Part shown: positions 22,853 through 32,897 of the stretch, piece by piece
Layout of the letters: every line of letters begins with the position of its first letter
How positions within the stretch are numbered: the first letter of the stretch is position 1
The notes under the pieces: model-generated
Database searches by the model: none
What the model was told of the DNA's origin: nothing
What the model saw: the letters and a program-made list of their open reading frames with translations, nothing else
Assembly (NCBI GenBank): GCA_963921795.1
Contig: OY997659.1
Coordinates: forward strand, 54,784,811-54,848,810
DNA: 64,000 nt
Source of the DNA: Nannobrachium achirus
Lineage: Eukaryota; Chordata; Actinopteri; Myctophiformes; Myctophidae
Direction: 5' to 3'
Made by a program: the position numbers and the translations under genes

Positions 22853-23275
22853 CATGGCTGTGCGACCCCTGGAACCCTACTTTTTTTTGACAAATGCTAG
22901 TCTTATGTACAAATGCAATCCTAGATTTTTCAAAGTGCGATAACTCGGAAACCAATAGATTTTAAGTGCCTGTCTCTACGTATATTGTATAGCTCTTCGA
23001 GACGAATGCGTGGATATGAAATTAATTCACTTTTTTCAGATTGTCTTCAAAACCCCCAAAATTACACAAGAAGGCGTCAAAACATAGATTTTAAGTCTTA
23101 CATTTCCGACAGTGCCTATCTTTTGGTATGTTGTATAGCTCGTCGAGACAAACGTGTGGATGTGTGACACATGGCTGTGCGACCCCTGGAACACTACTTT
23201 TTTTTGACAAATGCTAATGCTAACAAATGCTAATGCTAACAACTGCTAATGCTAACAAATGCTAATGCTAACACC
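22853..23275 (+). repeat. 330-bp satellite, block 5
   Basis: A little over one unit of a diverged variant (GCGACCCCTGG rather than GTGACCCCTGG), continuing the array interrupted at 17040. Ends with four GCTAATGCTAACA runs. Confidence 0.85.
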
Positions 23276-23429
23276 AACCGCTACACAAGGTTGCACACAC
23301 TTAGCGAGCTGCAGGCACACTTAAAATGTTAGGGCCAAATCTGTAGGAGCAGTGTCCAAAAATGTGTTTTGCAAGAATGGTCCTCATGGTGGCGCTAGAA
23401 GAGGGCCATATGAGAAATGGCATGGATCG

Positions 23430-23945
23430 GGGCACCTCAGAAATATTGCAAAACTCCGGACCATCATATCCCACTCTGAACTTGAAATGTCCGTCCATGC
23501 ATTTATCTCATCCAGGCTAGATTACTGTGAGTCACTTTTTACCCGTCTCAACAAAACATCCATTGACAAATTGCAGCTGGTTCATAATGCTGCTGCCAGG
23601 TTACTCACTAGGTCAAGAAAGTCATGTCACATCACTCCCATTCTAGCCTCTCTGCACTGGCACCCGGTACACTACAGGATCCACTTCAAAGTCCTCACTT
23701 TTGCTTTTAGAGCAATTCATGGCCAAGCCTCTATCTATATCTCAGAAATTATCCATCCCAACCCTACCACTCGCTCACTCAGATCCACAGATCAGCACCT
23801 CCTTGAGGTCCCTTGGACCAATATAGTAACCGAGCCTTTGAGGCGATAGCTCCAAAGCTCTGGAACGCCCTACCCCTGGACCTAAAAACGACCCCTTAAG
23901 ATGCTTCCTTTAAGAGACATCAGAAAACACACCTGTTTTAATAGG
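23430..23945 (+). pseudogene. L2-clade LINE reverse transcriptase C-terminal remnant
   Basis: The translation has HLRNIAKLR, VHAFISSRLDYC, QLVHNAAARLLTR, ILASLHWHPV and ARSLRS-like TRSLRSTD, diagnostic for the C-terminal part of L2/CR1 reverse transcriptases. A frame break near 23848 precedes KLWNALPLDLK and the short 3' end. The 5' remainder of the LINE is absent. The open frame from 23352 includes non-LINE bases upstream. Confidence 0.85.
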
Positions 23946-24242
23946 CCTACCAGGTATACCTACAATATGTTGGATTGTACCATGGATATAGAGGATTAAA
24001 GGGCAACATTGTAACCAGTGTACGATAAAACAGTTAAAAAAATCAACTTAGGTGAGTCATAAGTTACAAATACACCACATAGGAACCCAGTTGAGTAGTT
24101 TCTTAAAGCAACTTTAACTTTTTTACTTTAAACCAAGGACAAAAAGGGAACACAAACAAACACAAGCAACAGGCTACGGGTTCGGAGTCTGATTCAACAT
24201 ATAGAACACATAGTTACAGTACATACAGAGTCAGAGTTTAAC
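23946..24242. other. Unclassified single-copy-like part of the right arm
   Basis: Mirror of about 7314-7640. No gene recognised. Confidence 0.5.
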
Positions 24243-24250
24243 CCTTATAC

Positions 24251-24646
24251 CAAGGGTCTTCAACAGGGGGTCTGGGACCCCTAGGGGGTCCTCGGAGTTA
24301 CTACAGGGGGTCCTCCAAATATTTGTGTGATAGAAACCTTTTTTTCCCTGGGAACCTTAACCAAAAATAGCAGATCTACAAGCTCACAACGCCTCGCGCT
24401 GTGAGGCGTCGTGATCTTGTAGATCGGCTATTTTAGACAAAGGGGTTTGGTACGTGTAGAGGTGAAAAAGAGCAGACTAAGTACAGAGTGAAAGGTGAAA
24501 TGTATTAAGTATTGACGGTTCAAGTGGTTAAATATCTGAAACAAAACAATGAAACTATATGGAATCTATGAACAAGTTGTGGGGGTCCCTGCTTCATCTC
24601 TCTCTCAACTAAGGGGGCCTTGGCCTGAAAACGTTGAAGACCCCTG
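24251..24646. mobile_element. Nonautonomous hAT-like element (right-arm copy)
   Basis: Ends CAAGGGTCTTCAAC and GTTGAAGACCCCTG with TSD CCTTATAC at 24243-24250 and 24647-24654. It contains extra GGGGGTCCTC sequence missing from the left-arm copy, and the hairpin at 24364-24434. Confidence 0.88.
24364..24434. repeat. Palindrome inside the hAT-like element
   Basis: Mirror counterpart of 7193-7256: TAGCAGATCTACAAGCTCAC pairs with its near complement; a few mismatches. Confidence 0.8.
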
Positions 24647-24654
24647 CCTTATAC

Positions 24655-25846
24655 ACATAGTTACAGTACTGTACTGAGTCAGAGTTAAGGCCCATCCTAT
24701 CACTATAGCTGCAAAGACATGGACATCTACAGGCTATGGGTTCTATCCCTATAGCTACAAAGACATGGACATCTACAGGCTATGGGTTCGATGTCTGATT
24801 CAATTCAAACAGTAGGCCTGTAATCTTTTCAGTTGTTTTCTCATTGAGTGGGCTGAAAAGTGAGAAGCGATATGATACATGAACAGCTTCAATATTGCAG
24901 TGTTGCATATTGCTGGTTCTTGACTTCAGGGTCAACATCAAACTTTAATCTGCAGCGTGTGGCCCTCAAACCATGCATTAACATTTGTCTTTGGGAGAGA
25001 GCATCATCTCAAATGCTAATAGTACCAGTGCCAGTCCAAGGAATCTATGACTGAAAATAGACCATAGTCAAGCGACAAAGTATTAAGTCACCAAAACTGC
25101 TGCTTGGCACGTGTATATTGACCTACATGTACGACCTTTATAGAATTGTGAGGTTGCACTTGTCAATTCTGTGTGGGGACTGATGGACTGATGGGGACGG
25201 ACGGACCTACGGACGGATGGGTGCTGATAAGGAATGATGGTCTGATGGACTGACTGACGGATGGACTAATGAACTGACGGTGACTGACTGACTGACTAAA
25301 CTATGGTAGCGACTACACCACGTTACTGACTAAATGAATGAATTTCAGACACAATTTAAATAACAGTTTTTTCCAGTGCCAACATGCTGACACAAAAACG
25401 TATAACTGAATAAATAAACAAAATAAAGTAATACTGCATACTGTATACTTCTGATCAAAAGTACATCAATAGTCTGATATTCTGACTAAATAAACTATGG
25501 TACTGTCCAGGGACATGGAGAGAATGTTGGAGAGGCAGGGTCTGAAATGTTTAAAAGCACCGAAAATAGCAGACCTCCAAGCTCACAACGAGACTGACTG
25601 TGGTACTACTGACTAGACCGGTGCAGACTTGTTTCTGACCAAACAAACTATGATACAGACAAACACTCGTTCCATTCAACACTTTTATAAAACCCAATGA
25701 GCAGGACACTGCGGGGAATTGAACCTCGTCCATAGTCAACCGTGGAACTAGGAGTTCCATACCAGTGTCTTTTGCTTTTGGATGTATTTAGGTTGAATGG
25801 ATCAGTGTATAGTCTGGTGTTTTACTCTGTTTCAAACTGTCACTGT
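24655..25846. other. Remaining right-arm sequence, no gene
   Basis: Mirror of about 5790-6929. The open frame at 24860-25054 also exists in the left arm but has no known similarity and no start context, so I do not call it a gene. Confidence 0.5.
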
Positions 25847-26790
25847 TGAGTGTGCTTTTCCAAATAATACAAACAATCTCCTTTGCTGCTTGCATTCTTC
25901 TCCACACAATGTTCAAAGGCTCTGACAACGCTTCTGTACTGCAGGGGATCTCAATCAAAACATGGAATCTCTCTTGGTGGCAGTAAGTTTCTATGCACAG
26001 CCGGGTTCATGTTTGTTGTATTGTCCTGAACATTGTCCTGTGCTGCATTCCAAGATACATGTGGTCTTTGTACAGATGGTGGTTGTGTTGGAATGGGTGG
26101 TTGTTGTTGTCGAGCAGGTTGTTGCGGTTGTAGTGGTTGCAGTGATGGTAGTTGATGTAGTAAAAATTGTGGTGGTAGTAGAGATTGCTGCGTGGAGATT
26201 GCTGCGTGGACGGTTGAGTTAGCGGTTGCTGTGGTTGTAGAGATTGCTGCGTGGACGGTTGAGTTAACTGTTGCTGTGGTTGTAGAGATTGCTGCGTGGA
26301 AGGTTGAGTTAACTGTTGCTATGGTTGTAGAGATTGCTGCGTGGAAGGTTGAGTTAGCAGTTGCTGTGGTAGTAGAGATTGCTGTGTGCTGCGTGGAAGG
26401 TTGAGTTAACTGTTGCTGTGGTTGTAGAGATTGCTGCGTGGACGGTTGAGTTAGCGGTTGCTGTGGTTGTAGAGATTGCTGCGTGGACGGTTGAGTTAAC
26501 TGTTGCTGTGGTTGTAGAGATTGCTGCGTGGAAGGTTGAGTTAACTGTTGCTATGGTTGTAGAGGTTGCTGCGTGGAAGGTTGAGTTAGCGGTTGCTGTG
26601 GTAGTGGAGGTTGCTGCATGGTATGTTGGAACTCTTTGGCTTGAGGATTGAGTGTGACAGGGGGTCCCATTAACATGGTTCCTTTCCTGTTGTAGGATTC
26701 ATTTATCATTTTTGCATTAATCATGTTTTGCCTTCTCCTCCGGGGGCAATACTGGCAACAGAGCCTTCTTAGCATCTCTTGCTTCCTTGA
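25847..26790 (-). pseudogene. 3' part of a minus-strand BEL/Pao-like gag (Gln/Pro repeats to DUF1759 start)
   Basis: Reading leftward: Gln/Pro repeats of 15 residues (QPQQQLTQPSTQQSL) from about 26620 to 26190, then PPIPTQPPSVQRP, PPREIPCFD, an in-frame TGA, DPLQYRSVVRAFEHCVEK and KGDCLYYLE. The last part is the start of a DUF1759-like gag domain (usual form FDGDPLQY), so the TGA is a point change. The frame stops at 25846 where the inverted arm begins, so the rest of gag and all of pol are missing. A different family from the gag at 17-22 kb. Confidence 0.8.
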
Positions 26791-27635
26791 TTAAGTTTAA
26801 ATACTTCATAAACACACATTGATTCAGTTTAAATACTTCATAAACACACATTGCACCTCATGTTTGGATCTAGTTTGCATCCACTCCCAAATGCTTTTTT
26901 GCAGGTTAGATGCCTTGTTCAATTTTGCCTTGCTCTCTTTTAGCAAAGTTTCCAGTTTATCCAGTAGGGCTTTAGGTGTCAATATGCTTTTCGTCTCCGT
27001 TTCGTGTCTCCGTTTCGACAACACTTTGAGTGGTTTCGGACAGTTTTTCAGCCTCTGTGGGCTGTGAACCCTTTACAACAGCCAGCGTGCATTGTGTCAC
27101 CATCAGTAGGCCTATGCCTTCAGTGAAATCAGAACAATGTGCTAAACCCAAACTTAAATCATTTAAACCCTCAAAACCTTCAGAACAGAGTCAGACCCAC
27201 GAACGTGTTGCAACCATAACATTGTAACAGTGAACCATGAACCCTCGAACGGGTTACAACCATAAAACTGAAACTATGAACCACCAATGCATTGGACTTG
27301 TACCCGGTTGTAGATTTGCTGTGGTTGTAGAGGTTGCTGTGTGGAAGGTTGAGTTAACTGTTGCTGTGGTTGTAGAGGTTGCTGCGTGGAAGGTTGAGTT
27401 AACTGTTGCTGTGGTTGTAGAGGTTGCTGCGTGGAAGGTTGAGTTAACTGTTGCTGTGGTTGTAGAGATTGCTGCGTGGAAGGTTGAGTTAACTGTTGCT
27501 GTGGTTGTAGAGATTGCTGCGTGGAAGGTTGAGTTAGCGGTTGCTGTGGTAGTGGAGGTTGCTGCATGGTATGTTGGATCTCTTTGGCTTGAGGATTGAG
27601 TGTGACTGCGGGTTCCTTTAACATGTTTCCTTTCC
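26791..27635 (-). repeat. Gag-derived array unit left of the 8-kb element
   Basis: Contains, on the minus strand, 32-bp repeats, the gag segment LTPKALLDKLETL (about 26960), the gag 5' leader landmark (CAGTGAAATCAGAACAATG at about 27120), 45-bp Gln/Pro repeats (about 27310-27560) and the gag middle segment up to AACATGTTTCC, where the 8-kb element interrupts it. Confidence 0.85.
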
Positions 27636-27949
27636 GCCCTTAGGGAACTTGCGGTCCGATTGGTCGCACCCGATCTCCGGTCGAACCCACGCAGCCAAGG
27701 GCACCTCCCCTTTCCGGGGCCCCTAAAAATAGGGGAGGGGGCCCTAAAAAAACTACATTTTTTTCCCCGCAAGGCGCACCCGGCCCGGCCCCCATCGTAC
27801 CGCCGTCCACCACCAGGCGGAGTGGCGCTCCACACCTCCCGGACTCTTGCCAATCGGACCGTCCTATTGCCGATAGCTTACTGTTACGGTGCCGCTCGGA
27901 CGGGTCCGATCGGCAATTGAAGCCATTAAGCGCTTTGGGTTCTGCCTGT
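27636..27949. other. GC-rich left end of the 8-kb element
   Basis: Contains GGTCCGATTGG (about 27650), GCCAATCGGACCG and CTATTGCCGATAG (about 27852-27880) and GGTCCGATCGGCAATTG (about 27902), plus a GGGGCCCCTAAAAATAGGGG inverted repeat. Copy 2 differs by about 60 bases in a CCCGGGGCC-rich patch near 38866-38900. Confidence 0.6.
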
Positions 27950-28881
27950 CACGCCTCTATCTACCTGTATCACCTCTGTACCGTATCACCTCTCTCTACC
28001 TGTCTCACCTCTCTCTACCTGTCTCAACTCTGCACCTCTCTCTACCTGTCTCACCTCTCTCTACCTGTCTCACCTCTCTCTACCTGTCTCACCTCTCAAC
28101 CTGTCTCACCTCTGTACCGTATCACCTCTCTCTACCTGTCTCACCTCTCTCTACCTGTCTCACCTCTGCACCTCTCTCTACCTGTCTCACCTTTCTCTAC
28201 CTGTCTCACCTCTCTCTACCTGTCTCACCTCTCTTTTCCTGTCTCACCTCTGCACCTCTCTCTACCTGTCTCACCTCTCTCTACCTGTCTCACCTCTCAA
28301 CCTGTCTCACCTCTGTACCGTATCACCTCTCTCTACCTGTCTCACCTCTCAACCTGTCTCACCTCTCTCTACCTGTCTCACCTCTGTACCGTATCACTTC
28401 TCTCTACCTGTCTCACCGCTCAACCTGTCTCACCTCTCTCTACCTGTCTCACCTCTGCACCTATCTCAACCTGTCTCACCTCTCTCTACCTGTCTCACCT
28501 CTGCACCTATCTCTACCTGTCTCACCTCTCTCTACCTGTCTCACCTCTCAACCTGTCTCACCTCTCTCTACCTGTCTCACCTCTCAACCTGTCTCAACTC
28601 TCTCAACCTGTCTCACCTCTCCCTACCTGTCTCACCTCTCTACCTGTCTCAACTCTCTCTACCTGTCTCACCTCTCAACCTGTCTCACCTCTCTCTACCT
28701 GTCTCACCTCTCAACCTGTCTCAACTCTCTCAACCTGTCTCACCTCTCTCTACCTGTCTCACCTCTCTACCTGTCTCACCTCTGTACCGTATCACCTCTC
28801 TCTACCTGTCACCTCTTGAACTGTCTCACCTCTCTACCTGTCTCACCTCTCTCTACCTGTCTCACCTCTGTAATGTATCAG
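27950..28881. repeat. 19-bp CT-rich minisatellite
   Basis: Tandem CACCTCTCTCTACCTGTCT and shortened variants over about 930 bp. Long frames of 300-336 codons are open only because the C/T-rich strand lacks stop triplets; two frames are open at once, so they are not genes. Confidence 0.92.
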
Positions 28882-29257
28882 TGTCGCCCCAACCAGTGAC
28901 ACCCTGCCCTCTGGAGTGCTTGGGTGGGGGGGAGGGAAAGCTAGTGCTAAATAGCACTGAAAGTGATTAGACACTTTGGGGGAGAGGATGCTATTTACCC
29001 CAAGTGTCGCCCCAACCAGTCCCCCCAAGTGCCGCAAGAGCCACCCCCCAATGTCTCCCAACCAGTGACTACCCCTGTGTTACCCCTTACATGCCCCATT
29101 CCAGTGTTCCTCGTTGTTCCAGTGAGCCTATTCATCACTCCCCCAGCCAGTGACCCCCCTGAAGTGCTTGTAGCCCCCCCCCCCCCATGTCCTTGGGGTA
29201 CTTGCCCTCTGCTTGCTCTGCACGCGCACAAGTAGGCAATGGCATTCAAGCCCAATC
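28882..29257. other. C-rich spacer
   Basis: CCAACCAGTGAC and CCCCAGCCAGTGACC-type degenerate repeats and an 11-C run near 29177. About 120 bases between two GTCGCCCCAACCAGT copies (28892-29020) are missing in copy 2, consistent with deletion between short direct repeats. Confidence 0.5.
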
Positions 29258-29359
29258 TTGCCAATTGGACGTTTTAAACGTCCAATTGGCAATATCATTA
29301 CATTATATGTATAATGTAATGATATTGCCAATTGGACGTTTAAAACGTCCAATTGGCAA
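29258..29359. repeat. Perfect 102-bp nested palindrome
   Basis: Two 50-bp arms separated by TG are exact reverse complements by my reading. Each arm itself starts with a 35-bp palindrome (TTGCCAATTGGACGTTT, T, then its complement), followed by ATATCATTACATTATA. So four TTGCCAATTGGAC motifs are packed in two inverted pairs. Confidence 0.92.
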
Positions 29360-29739
29360 TATCATTACATTATTTATGTATTTGCAGTGTCTCAGAAATA
29401 GATTCCAGTTTATATTCCAGTGTATATATATTTTTATTCCACTGTTGCACATTTAAAACATAAAATTAAATAACAAAACAGTGCCCTTTAAGAAAAAACA
29501 AAAAACAGCCCTTTCAGAATGTTCAATTTTTTTTGCAACAATAAAACTTTTGACAAGACAAAAAGGCCTTTCAGAATTACTTTTTAAAACAATAATAAAA
29601 CATTTTATGCCGTGCACACAGACTAAAAGAAAAAAAAAACAGGCTAACATGCCTTCACACTTTTTTTAATAAGTCAGAATAAAGTCAGTTTTGATTTGCG
29701 TTATGTCAAACATTGTTTTCTTTTCTCTTTTCTTTCTAG
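29360..29739. other. AT-rich spacer, no gene
   Basis: A-rich sequence with CCCTTTCAGAATG-like pieces. It ends in a C/T-rich tract and TTTCTAG that forms a good splice acceptor for the next feature. Confidence 0.5.
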
Positions 29740-29795
29740 GTGGCGGTGGCGTAACAGCGGGCGAGCAGGTAGGTTTTAGTTAGGGTCTCAGCCAG
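29740..29795 (+). other. Candidate noncoding exon
   Basis: A strong acceptor (TTTTCTTTCTAG, ending 29739) and two donors, GTAGGT at 29769 and consensus GTAAGT at 29796 after CAG. The segment contains an in-frame-breaking TAA and could be a 5' untranslated exon of the gene at 31129-31687. The same signals are kept in copy 2. Confidence 0.35.
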
Positions 29796-29847
29796 GTAAG
29801 TACTAGCATAGGACTAGCGTAGGACTTTAGCTCAATACTTGCATTAC

Positions 29848-30125
29848 TTGCAATTGGACTGCCAAACGTCCATTTGGCCAATTGCCAATTGGACGTTTTA
29901 AACGTCCAATTGGCAATATAATGTAATGATATTGCCAATTGGACGTTTTACGTCCAATTGGCAATATAATGTAATGATTCCAGGGACACCCTGGGCAGGC
30001 TCTCCCTGTCCCTGCCTCATAATGTTAGCCAGTGCCTAAAGTGGGCACTTAACGTCCAATTGGCAATATAATGTAATGATATTGCCAATTGGATGTTTTA
30101 AACGTCCAATTGGCAATATCATTAC
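29848..30125. repeat. Cluster of TTGCCAATTGGAC palindromes
   Basis: At least nine motif copies in inverted pairs, joined by ATATAATGTAATGATAT, around a non-motif island (about 29979-30050) with GCAGGCTCTCCCTGTCCCTG. Confidence 0.85.
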
Positions 30126-30583
30126 ACCGTCATTACATGGTCCCCAAACTCAGTTAATTGAGTGGCCGCCTCTCGAGGTTCACTCTTGGCTGTCGCACCT
30201 GTCAAATACATAGAAGAAATATAAGAAACCAAGTATTGATCACACGAATGAGATAATGGAGTGGCAAAGACCTTGCCGCTGGCCTCCATCTGGGTGCTTA
30301 CTGGTACAGCAGGACGTTCATCTTCCGCCACCTCCACTTCCCCCGCCAATTCCCTGCCATCAAACGGATCCGGTACTACCGGCACCGTAGGGCTTGGCTG
30401 TAGAGAGAGATTGATGGGGAGGTCCGGTTCGTCCCCGAACTCCATCTCGTCGGAGGTGATCGGGACCTCTGGATCCGGTTCGTCCCCGAACTCCATCTCG
30501 GCTGAGGTAATCGGGACCTCTGGATCCGGTTCGTCCCCGAACTCCATCTCGTCGGAGTTGAACGGGACCTCTGGATCCTCCAC
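30122..30583 (-). CDS. Acidic reading frame with 17-residue repeats, possible exon
   Basis: Open for about 153 codons, with no ATG near its upstream end; the frame continues up to a stop near 30620, and an AG about five bases upstream of 30583 could be a splice acceptor. It starts with three copies of DPEVPITSDEMEFGDEP (51-bp repeats), then PSPTVPVVPDPFDG, an acidic stretch (EVEVAEDERPAV) and a C-terminal segment ending FGDHVMTV, with the stop next to a TTGCCAATTGG palindrome. Copy 2 (41191-41601) has two repeats and stays in frame. A good acceptor-like sequence (TGTATTTGACAG, near 30211) lies inside the frame, so the gene structure is uncertain. No domain recognised. Confidence 0.35.
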   Translation of the reverse strand: MEDPEVPFNSDEMEFGDEPDPEVPITSAEMEFGDEPDPEVPITSDEMEFGDEPDLPINLSLQPSPTVPVVPDPFDGRELAGEVEVAEDERPAVPVSTQMEASGKVFATPLSHSCDQYLVSYISSMYLTGATAKSEPREAATQLTEFGDHVMTV

Positions 30584-30753
30584 GCTCGGCAGTAGAGAGA
30601 TTGGTCTTTGTCAAACCCAAATACATTCTAGGGGCAACTGGACGGTTCAAATGGCAAGAGATATACATTTGCTCAATTGCTTGCCTAATGCTTACTCACC
30701 ATGCTTTTGCGCCTTCAGCACAGGTCCAAAAGGACCTTAAATGGAGTCTATTG

Positions 30754-30972
30754 CCATTTGGATATCATCCAATCGGCAAGATTATGCACTGTGTTCAAAA
30801 GCTCCAATTGGCAATATAATGTAATGATATTGCCAATTGGAAGTTTTTTGGGTTAGGGTTAGGAACTTCCTTTTTGTCCTTTTTCTCGTTTTAAACGTCC
30901 AATAGGCAATATAATGTAATGATATTGCCAATTGGACGTTTTAAACGTCCAATTGGCAATAGAACGGCCAGA
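30754..30972. repeat. Second cluster of TTGCCAATTGGAC palindromes
   Basis: Inverted motif pairs at about 30752-30780, 30801-30842 and 30893-30962, again linked by ATATAATGTAATGATAT. A short GGGTTAGGGTTAGG lies between them near 30850. Confidence 0.8.
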
Positions 30973-31128
30973 GATTTTTTATGTGAAAATAGCAAGTGAA
31001 TCAATCAATCATAATGCCACTGGTCGCAGGTGTGTTAATTAAGGCCACCTGGTTTTGCTCACATCAGACCTCACTTCACAAAGAGCACAGGACAGAGACT
31101 GAGTGATTTCAGAGACAAAGAATACAAC

Positions 31129-31447
31129 ATGCCAAAGGTAATAACAGTCATAATAAAAGTCATAATAGTAAATTATGTTGGCTAAAAATGTTTCTTGCTA
31201 GTTTAAAGAAGACAATGTTATAAATGTTTCAATACCATTCCATGCATTTATTATTCTTTTTTCTTTTTCAGGACAACCTCAAGAAGGGAAAGGCCACAGG
31301 GAGCCTTTGGCCTGACTGCCAAAACTGCAGGAGATGCATGGCAGAGATGGTCACGCTCAACAATGCCCTCATCAGGGCCGAGAGGGAGCGTAACGGTTAC
31401 CGTGCGGCCCTCACTGAATTACTGGAAAAGTGGGCAGAGGTATGTAT

Positions 31448-31482
<35 letters not shown>

Positions 31483-31687
31483 TACTATCTGACTGCCTCG
31501 TCACCAGACTGTATTTGTTTAATCTTTCCAGGTGGAAAAAAAGGACGAGGAAGGAGGCCAGGCGGAGACAGGAGACAAAGAAGAGGAGAAGACTGAAAGA
31601 GGAGAGGAAGAAAGCTTCCATACAGCATGTGGGGACGAAGCAGATGAAAAGGATGGGGGAGAGGGGGCAGGGGCCAAGATTGTTTAA
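31129..31687 (+). CDS. Three-exon gene for a 110-residue protein with CxxCxxC and an acidic tail, copy 1
   Basis: Exons 31129-31137 (MPK), 31272-31439 (56 codons) and 31532-31687 (51 codons and TAA). Intron 1 (134 bp) runs from GTAATA to TTTTTCAG; intron 2 (92 bp) from GTATGT to CTTTCCAG and holds a CTGT microsatellite. All joins are phase 0. The protein has a basic start (LKKGKATG), CQNCRRC at residues 19-25 that could bind zinc, a probable amphipathic helix (ALIRAERERNGYRAALTELL), and a tail of mostly Glu/Asp/Gly/Lys. AATAAA follows at 31694-31699. Introns are fish-like in size. Copy 2 keeps every splice site and frame. I do not recognise the family; expression is not shown. The single unspliced ORF through this region misreads both introns. 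Confidence 0.55.
31449..31481 (+). repeat. CTGT microsatellite in intron 2
   Basis: About eight CTGT units between donor and acceptor of the small gene's second intron; also in copy 2 at about 42467-42499. Confidence 0.9.
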
Positions 31688-31693
31688 AAATGT

Positions 31694-31699
31694 AATAAA
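31694..31699 (+). terminator. Polyadenylation signal of the small gene
   Basis: AATAAA seven bases after the stop codon. Copy 2 equivalent at 42712-42717. Confidence 0.5.
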
Positions 31700-31889
31700 A
31701 AATGTGGCAACTATGCACAACATGAGTTTGACTTCTGTACTTGTCCTTGAACAATGACTGCCTTTACAATTATAAATGTATAATCATAATCTCAGATACC
31801 TTTCCAGGTGAACTAGCACTTTTCAAAATCTACATAGAATCAGGGGCCACAAAACGACGAGTCGATAGTGACAAAGTAAAAAGCATTTC

Positions 31890-32830
31890 AGTTCCAATAC
31901 ATGTTTATTGCTAATCGGACGGTCCAAATGGCAATAGAATCCATTTTAATACATAACAAAGCATCTTCATGGCTTATTTTATAAGTTCTGTAGGTGCTAC
32001 AGACACCCCACTTTATTTGGGTGAAAAGTAAAGGTTTTAGTGAGCCGAAAAAGGCCAGGTGTTCATTTGGCAATATTTGCTTTTTTCATTTTGAAACTTC
32101 AAACGGCTCCCGCTCCAAAACCGTGATAGATAACGATTAGCTCCGGATACATTTTATTATTTGATAGGCCTAGATAACGCACATGCAGTATGGTAGCTTT
32201 TGGTGGTCCAGGGGAGAAATAGGAGCAAAAGAGTATCGACCAATGTCCGTTTGGCAAGAGAAAAGATTTTCTACCCCAAAAAAAGCATCTTCATGGCTTA
32301 TATTATAAGTTCTGTGGGTGCTACAGACACCCCAATTATGCCACACAGTCATCTTTCACCGCTATATCATAATATGCTGAGTTTTAGCCAGAGGGGCCTT
32401 TATTTGGGTGAAAAGTAAAGGTTATAGTGAGCCAAAAAAGGCCAGGCGTTCATTTGGCAATATTAGCTTTTTTCATTTTGAAACTTCAAACGGCTCCCGC
32501 TCCAAAACCGTGATAGATAACGATTAGCTCCGGATATATTTTATTATTTGATAGGCCTAGATAACGCACATGCAGTATGGTAGCTTTTGGTGGTCCAGGG
32601 GAGAAATAGGAGCAAAAGAATATCGACCAATGTCCGTTTGGCAAGAGAAAATAATACCCCCCCCAAAATGAAAGTGTTTTTTGTCCGCCGATCGGCCATA
32701 CGACCACCCCAGGCCCCCAGATTCTCAGCAGCGATAGTCCTCGTGCCCAACAATCATAATCTAGAAGCTAGTCTTTGTACATATTGTAGAAAAAAAGTGC
32801 TTCATTTTGGAGCCTCCGAAAGCTCTTAGA
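31890..32830. repeat. 387-bp tandem repeats, group 1
   Basis: Two full units about 387 bp apart (marker GGTAGCTTTTGGTGGTCCAG at about 32189 and 32576) preceded by a partial unit near 31910. Each contains CATTTGGCAATATT and GTCCGTTTGGCAAGAG. Short frames in both strands recur with the unit and are not genes. Confidence 0.88.
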
Positions 32831-32897
32831 GTCTACGCCTCTGAGACCTTTCGGAGCAGAAGTTGACCTTTTGAGACAAACTTTTTTTCTACAGGTT

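Larger units (their letters stand above)
22853..25846 (+). repeat. Right arm of the large inverted duplication
   Basis: Mirror of 5790-8693. It starts in satellite directly after the LTR element and ends at CAAACTGTCAC, where it abuts the minus-strand gag. It keeps the longer L2 remnant and a local direct duplication (GACATGGACATCTACAGGCT) near 24715-24780. Confidence 0.85.

Noticed and set aside
23352-23849. Functional reverse transcriptase
   Set aside because: Only the C-terminal part of an L2-type enzyme is present, no catalytic motifs, and the frame breaks before the end.
27889-28899. 336- and 300-codon frames of repeating Thr/Cys/Leu/Ser (also 38906-40527)
   Set aside because: They lie in a C/T-rich 19-bp minisatellite where stop triplets cannot occur on that strand; two overlapping frames are open at once.
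29170-29187. C-runs as a functional i-motif or G-quadruplex site (also 40245-40270, 35203-35216)
   Set aside because: Homopolymers of variable length between the two copies; more likely slippage or assembly noise.
30848-30863. Interstitial telomere sequence (GGGTTAGGGTTAGG)
   Set aside because: Only about two units; too short to mean anything.
31224-31757. 177-codon single-exon gene
   Set aside because: It runs through a CTGT microsatellite between clear donor and acceptor sites; the spliced model explains the region better.
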